Shown: positions 22,561 to 34,559 of the stretch, one piece after another
Layout of the letters: each line of letters starts with the position of its first letter
Position numbering within the stretch: the first letter of the stretch is position 1
Origin: Thamnaconus septentrionalis
Taxonomy: Eukaryota > Chordata > Actinopteri > Tetraodontiformes > Monacanthidae
Reading direction: 5' to 3'
Length of the DNA stretch: 64,000 bases
NCBI GenBank assembly: GCA_009823395.1
Contig: CM020507.1
Span: 4,551,001-4,615,000, forward strand
The notes under the pieces: model-generated
What the model was told of the DNA's origin: nothing
The model's database searches: none
Seen by the model: the letters and a program-made list of their open reading frames with translations, nothing else
Made by a program: the position numbers and the translations under genes

Positions 22561-24025
22561 ACAAAATGTTTGATGTTTTGAGAAATCTCTGGTGTTACCT
22601 AAACCCTTCTGCAATCAAGGCAATTAAGAAGAACCTTCTTGTTTTCTCAATCACAAGTTTGATTGCTGTGAAGTATATTTTTGATTCAGCAGCTCTCAAG
22701 TTAAGTAAATCAGAAATAAAGAAAAAAACATGAAATCATAGTTACAGAGTTAGAGTTTCTCATCCGCAATTACATGTTGAAAAGTTGTCTGAAAAAAATC
22801 AGCAGTTTCTTTCTGCAGCAGTGGTTAGTTTCATTTCAGTCTGCCCATCCTCAGCTCCATCCACTGGCACCAACAAGGCTTTTTCCTCCACCGCACCCAA
22901 TAAAGTGGCCGGTGAGTGTATTTCACAGAAAGGTGGGAGCTTGCGTGGCGCAATCAAATGACATTACGGCGCAATTAAGTGATTTTATTCGATAATGAAT
23001 GTGAGAAAACATGACGGCGACCAATTAATCGGTTCATCATCTGCGTTAATTTGTTTCTGGTCTGAAAAACATTTGAGCTAAATCTAAGCACCAACTTGGT
23101 TTCCAGCTATTTTCTTTTTTGCAACAGATAAAAGCCACATCTTCATGTTTAAAAACATTAATTAGGCCTCTGGGGAGCCGCCGGTTCTGTCCGCTCCGGT
23201 TTGGGGAGTTTTTGTTGATGCACGAAGCCTCAGTGACTGCAGCACTCTGCCATCCACTGTTGGTCTCTGCCGGCGGAGCCTTAAGATGCTCCCACCATCT
23301 GTTGGCAGTGTGACCATGTCCAAAGGACCATGTTTCCGAGGATCCTAACAGGCCGAGAGCTAAAATGTGTGAAGTGCAGGCCTGCTAATCTGAAGTGTTG
23401 ATAGGAGGCATGAAAACATTCCACGTGTGATTTACACCAAAACTAGGAGCTGACTGGCGATTCTGCCACGAGCTGGAGGAGCTGGGCCGCCACCTCCGAG
23501 CTCCTCCGCTTATGGCCACGTTGAAGGTGCTCCCTTTATCTTTTCCTCCACCACTTTCACGTTGACTTTTGTCTGTTTTGTTCATACAACCTCATTCTGA
23601 ATGATTTCTACGGTTTCCAAACTGAGAGAGCATGTGGGGTAAAGCAGCAGTTGGGTTTACCCGCACGCCCCATTCATCACAGTCTTCGTGCTAAGCGGCT
23701 GCTTTATGAAACCCAGTGGTTTTAATTGTCACCTACCATTAGTCTTATCTTAATTCTAGCTGTCAGCTCCGCTGCTCCAATGTCAACTAAAATGTTTTTT
23801 TAAACTACTCTGAGAGTGGAATTTGTTTTGCTCCTGACTAAGTAAAAATAATATAAATAAAGGGGGGGGGAGAAACAAAACAACATATTTAAATTGTAAA
23901 AACTATTAGAAATGGTCTTTATTTAACTAAAGGCAAATCTTTCTTGGATGTTTTCTTTGTACAACACCCATCTTATTATGTGTTTAGGTTAATTCTGAAG
24001 ATGGGTATGGTCGAAGGCTTGTGTT
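22561..24025. other. Non-coding sequence
   Basis: Mostly AT-rich. The sub-block 22900-23050 (GGCGCAATTAAGTG, CCAATTAATCGG) may be another regulatory element. No exon, RNA or mobile element was recognised. Confidence 0.4.
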
Positions 24026-24029
24026 GCAC

Positions 24030-24425
24030 AATTCACTGAACTGTAAATTCCAGCAGCTGCAGCAATGGAAACCGCTGTGGTAATAATTAGAGAGATCCTT
24101 AGCATATTTAGCTAAATTAAGCATTCGGATAGGCTCCATATTTCCAGCAGTGTTTCCCGGCTAATTAGTTTAGCATTTTTTTTTTTCTTGCTGTGTCATA
24201 ACACACACCCTTGCAGTTTGCATTTGATTTGTGTTTCCCTGCTCATTTAATCTGATTGACATTTGTAAATATACAGGAGCTGAGAGCACTGATTTCCAAC
24301 TAACTGGAAAGTGTACAGCGAGGAAATGGTGCGTGGTGACGATCATTAGGGAAACAGTGAAGCTTAATCACGACAACAGCCAAATGCAACTGGTGCTGAT
24401 AATTCTGTGCTGACTGTGGACATGA
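24030..24425. promoter_or_regulatory. Candidate conserved non-coding element
   Basis: Words include GGTAATAATTAGAGAGATCC, TTAGCTAAATTAAGC, GGCTAATTAGTTTAGC, TTTAATCTGATTGAC and GATAATTCTGTGC. A short T-run (24177-24188) splits the block in two. The CTGATTGACA word resembles a PBX/MEIS-type site. Regulatory role is inferred, not shown. Confidence 0.37.
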
Positions 24426-26435
24426 ATTTTGATTTCTTCATTTAAATAAATAAATGAATGAATAAACAATAATTTAAAAATGTATCCCATGACTAAACAC
24501 AAAGGCAAAAGGAATCTCTTTGTTAAGGAGGCATCAGTAATTCAGTAAGTACAGCATAATTACATTTTTTGTAATGTAGTTAATCGCTTTAATGTCACCT
24601 TTTTTTCTCTCATCAAACTGTCTTAGTTTGTTTTGCTTCATATAATTCCCTTATTATTTGCTGTTTTGCTGTATCCAGCATCACGCAGACCAGACTCGAT
24701 TAGAAAGCAAATAATCAAAGTGCTTCTTTGATTTCTTTCTGTCAAAGTGCATGTATTAAGCTGCTTTTTGGAGTTTACATATTTAAAATGTATTAATTGC
24801 AGTTGATTTTTTGTAAAAGACATAGCTATAAAATTGTAAAATTGTATTGTTTTGTTGTTTTATTTAACAATATTTAAATTAAATACATTATTTGAATCTG
24901 TCTAAAATAAATGATAAAATAAATGCTAAATTATAAAATTTCCTACAATACTTTAAAAAAATGAGGTAAAATACACTTAATCTAAGATTTTTTACTCAGT
25001 TTATATTCTAATGTGCTGTTTATATTTTTTTTCATACATTTTTTTGGGATCACTGCCTACGCCTTCTCCAAAACACCATAAAAGTGCCCTTGCAACAGCG
25101 TTGCATCATGGGAATGAACGCTGCTGGCGACGATCCTGGCGTGCAGACACAGAGAGTGCTGAGGCTCTGAAAAAAAAAAGAAAAAAGTCAGAAAAAAAAA
25201 ACCTCACAGTGGATTTTTACATCTGTCTGGCCTCATTGCTATGCAAAGAGCTCCGAGCCACATTTCTCTGCAGCCACTTAGGGGCAGAGCACATTGGCTG
25301 TGCCACCGCCCTGACAGATTACTGCCCTAAACTGTGGCGCCCCTGCCTGCCAGCAGGGGGGACGCCTGCCAGCAACAGCTGTCCTTTAGCCTTCAAAATG
25401 CTAAGTTCGCTTTTGACGAAGACCGAACAAGAATGAGCGTCATCGGCGCTGTTGGAGCTATTTGTCATTTTTGTAATATTCAATGATTTAGTTTTGCTTG
25501 GGTTGATTAATATTCCTTTAGTTTGATCATAATATTTAGCATTATTTGAGTTAATGTGCATACTTAATAATTCGTCTAAGGAAGGTATCTTATAGCTCGG
25601 GCCCAAAAGGTTATGTGTATATAAAGGTCTACCAAGCATGGGGGGCAGCCTCGGGAAGGGTTATGGTTTTTTACCAGGGAGGCAGCAGCCATTGTTTGTT
25701 TGTTTGCTTGAAATGGAAGAATAAATCAACAAAAAAACTTCAATTCTTTGCCTGGACAATGGACTCTGTCGTATCCCTGCGTAAATTCACTCCCTCTGTG
25801 TCTTAGTGGCCATTTGATTTGATTTTCATTCATTTGACTTTGTTTGTTCAGTTTGGATACCAAGTCCAAAAACAAAGAAAAGGACGAATGGCCACTACAG
25901 GCGGTTTTTGCCCTCTAGTGGTTGCCAACATCTCGTAACTTTCTGTGGGAAGTACGTCTAATCAGATACTCGGGACCAACGGTGAGGCGGAGTTTAAACA
26001 TACACATGCTAATTTCTAAACTTTCGGCCATCTGCTGCAGAGCCTATAGAAAAAGCTTAATATATATATATATATATATGCAAATGAGGGTCAGGAAAGA
26101 GGAAAGCAAACAAATCTGTTAATTGATCCGTGGTGCGGCTGAAGGGCCTGGAGGATCACCTGGAGGAGGTGGAGGAGGAGGTGGAGGAGGTGGAGTGTCA
26201 TCTTGCGAGCGGATGCAGGAGTTTAAAGTGCAGCTAATGGGGATGTTCCCCACCACCCTCTACAGGCTAATGGTGACCATTTTGCCGGCTGTGGAGAGGT
26301 GCCCGAGCTGCTGAGGGCCAGGTACTTGGCGTGACCCGTGGTGACCCCAGTGACCCCAGGCACGCCGGCGTGCGGTGGAGTTCAACAGCCTCTCCAGGAA
26401 AAAAGCCGTCTGAGGCAAGGAGACGCTAATTAAGC
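24426..26435. other. AT-rich then mixed non-coding segment
   Basis: Strongly AT-rich to about 25030, with A-runs near 25169-25201, then mixed sequence. An (AT)n tract sits at 26060-26079 and a GGA/GGT-rich run at 26158-26197. The open frame at 25011-25436 has no recognisable domain and crosses A-runs, so I reject it as a gene. Confidence 0.45.
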
Positions 26436-27054
26436 TAGCGCGAGTGGCAAGTGTCGCACACAGTCGGCGTGTATACTGAACCTTGTCATGTGGGTCACTT
26501 TAGAGCTTTTAGCCAAGCTATGCATATTAATGGGGGCTTCGCTACACCGGTGGCTACTCGCCTCTGTGCGCTCATTGGAAGGTTTGTGTACAAACTGTAC
26601 AGCTCCTTTTTTTGAAAAATAAAGAAAAAAAAAAAAAACAAAAAACAAAACAAAAAACATAGGCATTGCAAATTTATTACGGCTCTGTAAGATGCGCATA
26701 TCCCTGTGGCGTTATTTATCCGTCACACACAAAAAATAACACCACATGACACAGACACAACCCCTCTATGAATTCACAACAGCAAACAGGTAACAAGAGT
26801 TTAACTATGAAACCAGACTTTGGGACTTTGGGAGTCTAGTGGACGGTGAGGAATTATGACCAAAAAGCAAAGTGCTTGATCTCACTGTTCCAACGGTCAG
26901 TCGGCTTCTCTCATCCGAGGCACCCAAACCTGAATAAGACTGCCTCATTGCACCACCTCCATCCTGGATGAATGCTGGGAATGCTGCTCTGTCACAGATT
27001 TCCATGTGACATATGATCAAAGGCTGCAGCATGACGGTTGCCATGGTGGCCGAA
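26436..27054. other. Non-coding sequence
   Basis: Holds an A-rich stretch at 26622-26660. Nothing else is recognised before the hAT-like fragment. Confidence 0.4.
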
Positions 27055-27132
27055 GATTTGGCATCGATCCGATACCGAGTGAATACACGGCCAGTATCAC
27101 ACATGGCAATACCAGTACCAATCATTTTTCTG
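27055..27132 (+). mobile_element. Probable hAT-type transposon fragment
   Basis: The words GGCATCGATCCGATACCGAG, GGCCAGTATC and CAATACCAGTACCAATCATT resemble a widespread teleost non-autonomous hAT repeat whose body alternates ATCGATCCGATACC and CAGTATCGG-type phrases. Only a short internal piece is visible; termini and target duplications are not seen. The family call is from memory. Confidence 0.45.
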
Positions 27133-27757
27133 GGTCTGTCTGGAGGGTCAGGGGGGTAGGGTCATGTGCTGGTACAAACCAGTCATGGTAGTGTTGTAGT
27201 ATTGAAGAATGTTCTTGGTGTTTTAAGGGTCTCATGTTTACTGGGTCTTGTCTTGGTCTCGGACTGGGCGGACTTTGGGATTTTTGATCAAGACTGCAAC
27301 TGAGCAAACAAGCAGAGACTGACTGAAACTAAAGTATCATTCACCCTGGTGACGTTTGCTATCGACTTTCATCGACGTTTCGGATGGACACGTCCACTGC
27401 TAGAGGAACCAGCGTGCTTCCTCTCTACCGCCGGTCCCCTTCGGTTCAGTGGCGTGCAAGTGGCGCAGCATCTTGGGCTGATCCTCCCTCGCCAGTCGCC
27501 CAGCGAACGCGTCACTGCGCATGAGCCCACAATCCCTTTCAGCTTCTCGCTTGGCCGTCCCGCTGAGAAGTCGGTCGGTCGGTTGGGGTGCTGATGGGGC
27601 TTGAAGGGGACGTGTGATGTACATCATCGGTAATCAGATAAGTTGGGTACCATCCTCCTGCTTTCTCTCCAGAACAACATGTCCACTGAACTGAAAGCCA
27701 GAGTGCAACTGTCACATGAGCTGCCAGCCAGCGCTCTCGCTGCGCTACATGCCCGGT

Positions 27758-27759
<2 letters not shown>
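27133..27759. other. Non-coding sequence
   Basis: Includes GTCTTGTCTTGGTCTCGG-like low-complexity sequence at 27241-27264 and a GTCGGTCGGTCGG run near 27570. No gene is supported. Confidence 0.4.

Positions 27760-27813
<54 letters not shown>
27760..27813 (+). repeat. (AC)n microsatellite
   Basis: About 26 perfect AC units followed by CCCCC. A (CT)n tract follows at 27896-27932. Confidence 0.97.
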
Positions 27814-27815
<2 letters not shown>

Positions 27816-27896
27816 CCAAAGATGTTTTGCGTGACAGACAGGCTGACGGCTCTTTCAAGCGAGGCCAGGGAGTCGGTGAAAAGAGCCGCCGTCCTT

Positions 27897-27932
<36 letters not shown>

Positions 27933-27999
27933 ACTCTCTAACCCCCCCCCCTCCTCGAACCCCCTCTCTGTTGTCAGTTGATGCTCTTTAACTAATTAA

Positions 28000-28340
28000 A
28001 ATGCCAGCGCAGGGCACTCATTTGAATATGCATGACAGAATGTTGCACTTGTTAAAAAACGGTTTGGTTGAAACTTCTAATTATTTGGTCAACAGTCGAT
28101 CAGTCAGTCGGCTGCTTCAGCCGCTCCGGTGTTTTGCCCATTAACTTTCCCCTCTCATGACGGAAACCTGCATTTTGATCCTGCGCCCCAATCCAGCCAG
28201 CTTTCAACTCGCTTGCTTTAATGAGGCTTTTTTATTTGAAAATTTTCCCTCAGATTCCGCACCGGGACAGTTGGAACACCTCCCCATTTCCGAATAAGTG
28301 TTTGTCGTTTTTCTTAATGAGCGCTGGCCATGTTATATTT
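28000..28340. promoter_or_regulatory. Candidate conserved non-coding element with POU-like site
   Basis: Starts with TTAACTAATTAAAATG. At 28020-28033 it has ATTTGAATATGCAT, which combines an octamer-like half and an ATATGCAT half as in paired POU-domain sites. It continues with CTTCTAATTATTTGG, CCCATTAACTTTCC and GCTTTAATGAGGC. Repeat-free and bounded by (CT)n tracts at 27896-27932 and 28376-28406. Regulatory function is inferred. Confidence 0.38.
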
Positions 28341-28372
28341 TCTTTATGTAGTTGGTAATGGAGTTGTCGCAG

Positions 28373-28414
<42 letters not shown>

Positions 28415-29164
28415 GTTCTGCTGTTATACCGACGCTGGGCGGCAGTTAAAGACATTGGTGCTTGATGAGTTTTGCTCACAGCGCTTAGTCAGAGACGGAC
28501 AATTATTTTTCCAAACCGCAGGCTCTCAGAGGAGCGTGCACAAGGGAGGCAGCCAATTATTGAATATGAATTATTAAAACAGCTACCAAAAAAAAACAAC
28601 AACTGCGTTTTCATGTCGCTGCAAATGTCATTAGTCCAAATAGGAAAAGTTTATGAATTGCATGAGCGGGACGACTGATGTGTTTAAGGTCAAGGCTGCA
28701 CCGCGCTCATGTAAATGTGCCGTTTGTCCAACTCCATTCAAACTCGGCTTCTTTGGTTCTGATTGACGAGTCAGTTTAGTGTGCGACACGTCGTCGGGCT
28801 CGACTGCTAAACACAATGTCAGCTCCACAACCACAGACAGGGCTTCCTGTGGAGCAGCTGCGGGACTGAAGCCCCCCCACCTCCCACCCCCACCCACCAC
28901 CACCACCACTACTACCCTCACGCTTTTTTTTTTTCTGAGGTACAGACAAAAAAACAGTCAGACCCTGAGCCACGTGCCAAAATCGCTGCTCATCCAAAGT
29001 CATTTGCGGCAAAGTCCATTATCATCATCACTTGTGGTGATGAATTCCCTCTGATGATGGCGGGCCCGCAGCAGCCTCCACTCATAATGACATTCTGCTC
29101 TTGTTGGCAGTCACTCCCCGTCAGATGGCTCATTCCCAACAGCCAGTGTGTCAGACAGAGCGCA

Positions 29165-29208
<44 letters not shown>

Positions 29209-30385
29209 AGCACGCAGACATACACGCAGACGTACACACAGACACACAATGCTGCCTCGGTCGTCGTCGCCAAACACAGGCACGACACGTCGAAAGGCAG
29301 ACGTTGGTTGTGGGAAGACGGAGGTCTTTCGGTTTGGTTTCTTCTGAGGTAATCTGACTGTAGTAATCTGATGCAGGTAGACCGATTAATCAGTCATCAG
29401 ATGGCCAATTAATATGGATAGTTTAAGGTGGTGTTTATTTATTATTGGTAACAGCTTAGATCACTCGTGCACATCTTTTAAAATGAAAGCAGAGTGTGTG
29501 GAGTGACCTTTTTTTTTCTAAATCTGCTTCTGCCTTTATTTACAATTTTTGTGGATTTAATATTTTTTTTATACTTTTGCATGTTTTTCCTGCATTCTTG
29601 ACACAAGCTAAACTCATACAGCAGACAGCATTACACTGAAGCCTACATTAAAATATTTAACTTACAGACGAAAATATAGATATATAACACAGAATCCGAG
29701 CAGGTTTTCACTTTATTTGTGAGCTATTGAGGACTAAATGATTGATTCTTCAACGGATGCTTCAGAGGCCTCATTGGACAGCCTGATTAGCGCCTTAGAG
29801 AACGCCACCGTGCGTCTGAAGATCTTTGAGGTAAGTGAAAGGGAGGTGCGGCGATGAGCTCCCGTGATTTCACTGCTGGAGCAAATTAAGGTTGATGCCC
29901 CATGAAGAGAAATGTAAGGGAAACTGCAAGGCCAATAATATTTAAAGCAGGATGGGACAAAGTAATCACCCCGGATATAAAACAGCTCTGTGGACGTGCG
30001 GCGAGTCTGAGCGGCCAAGCAGCACCGCTCCACAACTCAGAGGTGCAAATGAGACGACGGCAAAGTTGTGGAGGTGGGGCGTGTATGATATGGTGTGCTA
30101 AGGTGAAATTGGGTATTTTAATGCATGGTATATGAATATAGCAGGTCATGGTGTTTCATTTTTTTTAATCTGAAAAACAGTCAGAGATTACTTAGATTAC
30201 TTGAATGAAGCAATTGTGTGTAGAAAAACACACCAAGAAAATGTACAGCTGAAAATCACTGTAAAAAAAGACGGGTCTTGGCAGAGTATGGAAGAGGGAT
30301 GCAACTACATTTCGCCTGTGTTTCCGGGTCACGCTCACACTAAGATGACAACACTATATTAAGTCGCAACGTCTCAAGGAATCCT
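28341..30385. other. Non-coding segment with microsatellites
   Basis: (CT)n at 28376-28406, a CCA-rich run at 28887-28915 and (AC)n at 29165-29206. A block at 28500-28760 is enhancer-like. GAG|GTAAGTG at 29830-29839 follows a 31-codon open stretch from an ATG at 29738, but a stop precedes the ATG directly and no partner exon was found, so it is not called. Confidence 0.5.
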
Positions 30386-30389
30386 GCAA

Positions 30390-30790
30390 GGTGCAACGCA
30401 GGGCCGCTGAAGGTGACTCCAAGACCAAGCTTATCAGGGGAGTCGACAAAAACCGAGGCCCGGCCGCCGCCGGCGCTGACAACCCGTGATGGTGACCAGG
30501 TGGGAGATGTTATCCTAACAGTCTGGAGTGCCGCTGAGTTATTTGCTGATAGATATAAACAGCTGTTATTCTTGGTAATGGAAAGCAATTAGAAACATCT
30601 GCATACTTGGCCGTGAGCGATGCCTCCGAACGGCGGCCGAGGCTCCCGGGTGCCGCTGGGAAATAATTACATCATCAGCGCTGGTGGATTGCTAGTGATC
30701 TGTGAAGAGCAAGGAGGAGGAGGAGAGTCCGGGGAGGAGCTGCACGCTAATGTCTGCTGGCGAACTTCGAGAGTTTTTTCCCCTTAAAAT
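30390..30790. promoter_or_regulatory. Candidate conserved non-coding element
   Basis: Mixed block with GAAAGCAATTAGAAACATC, GGGAAATAATTACATCATC and CTGCACGCTAATGTCTGC plus CG-rich stretches. No repeat of note except a short GGA run at 30712-30724. Inferred from texture. Confidence 0.27.
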
Positions 30791-32778
30791 GAACTATTTT
30801 CAAATCTCCTTCCATCAATCGTTAACTAGCCCTCAGGAAACAACTCTTACCTGCTGTTACGCACAGTTTGTAAATACACACAAGGTCATAAAGAAATGTA
30901 CAGAGCCTAAACAAAACAGCAAATAATGTGTTTTTGCAGTTATTTTTGCCCATCCAACGCACACTGACGCATAAAGAAGTGCCATAAATGTAAATAGCGA
31001 TAGCTTTTAAACATAAAGAACCAGTGTCTTTGAAATGAAAGCACTCTGGTGAATTGTCCTCTCACCAAATGTCTGATGCGCAAAAACTGCTTCTTGCAGG
31101 CAAACAAGTACATGGACACACTTATGATCGCAAACACCCACAGATGAAGGCAGCAGACATTTGTTGCAGCGATAATTAATTCAGTTTTTCCAAGGAACAT
31201 AAAAGATCTGTGTGCGTGTACGTGTGTGCGCGCGTGTGTGTGTGTGTGTTGGTGTGCATGTGTATGTGTTATGTTCTGCAGGACGAGGATCACTGGCCAA
31301 AGTTGCTCTCATGTCACCACTGTCACCCACGTCCAGACAGAAGAGAAACATCAAGACAAACTGCAGTCACTCCAGATAAAATCACTCCAGTGTTTCCAGC
31401 AGGAGCAAACATGTATTTGTCTAACATGTCAGATGTCAGTTGATGTCTCATCTAATAACTTTGTCATGTTGCATGGACACTGCAGCAGAAGTGTATAAAA
31501 CAGAGCCGCTGCCCAGCGCTTAACAGCTAGCCAACGCTCTTGTTCTGATGGGTTCTGTAGTTTAAATCAAGACATATTCTGTGAAGCGAATGCTATGGGC
31601 AGGTGGTGAGACGGATTATGCATTTCTACTTCATCCCCACTAAAAACGAAATATTTCTGGAATGAAAGTCAAACGTATTATGAACAAACTCAAAATCCAT
31701 GGGCAACTCTGATATCCAACAATATGACAATATTCAGATTGTGTTTATACTAAGTGAGCACTGTGAGTGAAACCTTCTTTGTTAATTTGGCTAATGAACA
31801 AATACTGATAACTGTGGGGGGAAAACAACAACAGACAAATATACAATCCCATGTGGTCGTCAATCGTGTATCCTTAATTTCAAAGTAATCTTCCCAATAT
31901 GTTTAAAAGAAAAATCCAGCCTGACAGGTAGGAAGTATGCATTATGCTTTGTCACAGAAGTGGATAGAAGGATTTTTAGCACCAGTGCAGTCAACAGGCT
32001 CATTGCAAACTCCATGTGTTTGCACACCTTTGCTGTGATGGATCAAGTGGAGCTGGTTTTAGTTGCCGTGTCCTCCGGCCCTGCCTTCAAAAAAAGTGTT
32101 TTGCGTCCTGTTTGACATTCAGCCAGTTATGCCACAGTGCATCATTCTCTAATTGTGTCGTGTACGGAGCCACTGACCTTCTGCTCCCCCCCTCCAACCT
32201 CACCACCACCACCACCACCACCTTCCATTTTCCTAAACAATGCAGCGGCTGCGAGGAACCCAACTGTGCCGCGCCACTGAAATTACCCCCGCTAAAAGCA
32301 TGACTGTGACTCTCCACATACATCAAGCCACGGACCCCCGCCGAGCATACTCATCAGCTGTAAATACCAACAGTCTGCGGCGCCGTGGTGAAATGAGCGG
32401 TCTGTCGGGGAGGTGGGCTTATGAGCTATGTTGTGAGCTGGCCGGTCGGGGCCTGATGGTTGAAGAGGCTGCTCTGTCAGCAGAAGGTCACCGGCCTGAT
32501 CTGCTCCGCGGGCCAAACTGTCCTGACTAAGTGTCCTTTATATGATGACCATCAAAAATGGGCGTATTTGTTCTGCCTAAAGGCGGCTGCGTACGACATG
32601 CCGCTGATTTGTCTCAAAACCGTCCGCCGTGTCCGACCGCACTATGAAAGTCAACCGACGGGCAAAGCAAAACACTACGTGTGTTAATCTGACCAGTGGT
32701 TGTGCGCCATCGTCACGGCATCGTCGGCGGTCATCACCGGCCCAGGAGTTTCAGTTCCTGCTTTGGGTGCAGCACTGA
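30791..32778. other. Non-coding sequence
   Basis: A GT/GC patch lies at 31210-31265 and a CCA-rich run at 32197-32222. The rest is unrecognised single-copy-looking sequence up to the transposon boundary. Confidence 0.4.
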
Positions 32779-32895
32779 AGCTGCGTTTCCATGACCCCTA
32801 GAATTACGCGAAACCTAAATATGGCAATAAAACACCGGTCATGGAAACAGCGAAACCTGGAAAAACCTCTCAAATATGGCTAAAAGGTTTTGACG

Positions 32896-33012
32896 CTTCT
32901 TCTTCTTCTTCTTCTTCTTCTTCTTCTCAATAAAGGTCTTCTTCTTCTTCTTCTTCTTCTTCTTCTTCTTCTTCTTCTTCTTCTTCTTCTTCTTCTTCTT
33001 CTTCTTCTTCTC
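32896..33012 (+). repeat. (TTC)n expansion inside transposon copy A
   Basis: Two TTC arrays (32896-32926 and 32938-33012), separated by TCAATAAAGGT, sit exactly where copy B has only GAGCGTC next to CTCATGAGG. The array therefore arose after insertion. Pure polypyrimidine GAA/TTC repeats can form triplex DNA. Confidence 0.93.
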
Positions 33013-33131
33013 TCATGAGGTGGTTTTTCAGACAATCAATATGGAGGTATATCGCAAAAGGGTCCTGGAAACATTTACATGTCAGTGGACGTGACGTACG
33101 GGGTCACGTGACCAGTTCACTTCAAGTCAAA

Positions 33132-33395
33132 ATGGCGTCTTATGTTTGGACGGAGGAGGAGACGGAATATTACAAAACGATAACAAGCAATAATGGCACC
33201 AAAGGCGAGCAAAAATATTTTGTGTGTGTGAGTTCCATACTGTTATTACAGAAAACAACTAGAAAAAAAGAAAGAGAATGCAGAAAGAAGAGAGGAGGAA
33301 AAAAAACAGTCTCCACTGGCCTCAGCGGGCAGGATGTAAAAGCTGCTCCAACACCAAACATTATGTTTGTGCCTTTGTTACACGGAGGGCAGTAA
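33132..33395 (+). pseudogene. Myb/SANT-like ORF remnant of the transposon
   Basis: The frame from the ATG at 33132 begins MASYVWTEEETEYYKTI and parallels the minus-strand frame of copy B (MARCVWTEEKMEYFLQVI). The W-T-E-E pattern is the start of helix 1 in Myb/SANT or trihelix-like domains. After about 20 residues copy A diverges into a lysine-rich, low-complexity sequence and lacks the remaining helices. A strong acceptor-like site (pyrimidine tract ending CTGCAG at 33652) lies downstream and may be the remnant of an intron. Not expected to be functional. Confidence 0.55.
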
Positions 33396-34076
33396 TCCCT
33401 CGGGCAACCAACAGAAAATATCCGTCAGAACGCATGAAGCTCGGGGCCGTGAGCCGCGGCTGTTGTGGCCGGATACGTTGATGCCGACTGGCATACCTGT
33501 CACAGAAAGCTGCAAGCGCAGTTCAAAAAACGAGGTGGCTGGTGTCACCAGTCTGCTGCGAGAGCCGTGACGAATGGGAGCACAGCGGAGCGTCACACAG
33601 CGAGTCTCTGGCTGTCAGCAGTTTCCTATCTTACTTTTTTCCCTCCCTGCAGGTTTCTTGTGTTGGTTTCACGCGAGGATGCGATTCTTCACCCGCAACA
33701 AAAGGGTGGTGGGTGTTACATTTGTAATAGTGCGAGTCATGCTATGTCTTCGCCAAACCTTTCGGTTAGGGTTAAATGGTCACTTGGTGATCAACACAAA
33801 CAGCTCATTGGCTAATCACACAGTGGCAACTCAGCAGCATTTAGGCTTGTAGTTTGACAAACTGCTGCTGATCTGCTGTGATTTTCACCACCTCACAACC
33901 TCTCTAGGGTTTACAGACTACAGATCAGCAAAAAGCAGTACGGTACTATCCACCTCTTCAAGAGATTTGCGGCTTCACAACATTCAATGGAAACACTGCA
34001 AATCGCAATTGTACTTTGTTGAAATTTTGGAAATATTGCTTTTATTTTGCAAAATACTGGAATGGAAACACAGCAA

Positions 34077-34555
34077 GAGAAAGGCAACAGGAAGTCGAAA
34101 GCTAAATTGTCAACTTCCGGCCTGCGTTTTCAGGAAGTGAACTCCTGTACAGGAAGTGAGCTACTACGCAGCTACAAACAGCGACAGGACGTCTGGGCGA
34201 GACACTCTGTCCCCTGGTGTCTGTGCTGCTGTGACCCTTGCGCAGGTTAAGCCTCCCCACTCCCACTGCACAACCTGCTGTACATGTTGTACATGAAGTC
34301 ATTTTGATTGACCTCGGACTGGCACAGTCTGTTAATCTATTCACAGAATCAGCGGTGTCCTCGGACTACAGGTTGAGGATGTGATCAGATACGCTTCTGT
34401 TAATGCCTTTTATTTAAAATGACCTGGTGGACTGAGTGATGAAAAACAACAATAATAACAGCGATTGGTGCACGGAGCTCCGGCAGGAGCGCAGCGCACT
34501 GGATAAAACCAGAGCACTACCCTTCTCCCAGATGGTCCGTTCAGCCTTTTAATAA
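34077..34555. other. Non-coding sequence
   Basis: Contains AGGAAGTGA words twice (34133-34160), which are ETS-like, and no gene. Confidence 0.35.
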
Positions 34556-34559
34556 TGAA

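Larger units (their letters stand above)
32779..34076 (+). mobile_element. DNA transposon copy A with Myb/SANT-like ORF remnant
   Basis: The left end AGCTGCGTTTCCATGAC and the right end (reverse complement GCTGTGTTTCCATTCC) form imperfect terminal inverted repeats. Internal sequence matches the inverted copy at 54114-54670. Shared parts are the CTCATGAGGTGGTTTT...GACA segment, a 28-base identical stretch at about 33100-33127 with GGTCACGTGACC, the start of a reading frame at 33132 (MASYVWTEEETEYY), and the GCTTTTATTTTGCAAAAT right-terminal region. The WTEEE start is typical of Myb/SANT-like DNA-binding proteins that accompany PIF/Harbinger transposons, so that superfamily is my best guess. 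Copy A is longer because of a TTC expansion and extra internal sequence. The frame diverges and stops at 33395, so it is a degraded, non-autonomous copy. Target duplications are not clear. Confidence 0.78.

Noticed and set aside
29738..29839. ATG-led 31-codon stretch followed by a GAG|GTAAGTG donor
   Set aside because: A stop directly precedes the ATG, there is no upstream acceptor or partner exon, and GTAAGT occurs often by chance in 64 kb.
32779..34076. Idea that the Myb/SANT-like frame is an intact host gene
   Set aside because: It lies within terminal inverted repeats, recurs in an inverted copy, and is truncated in both.
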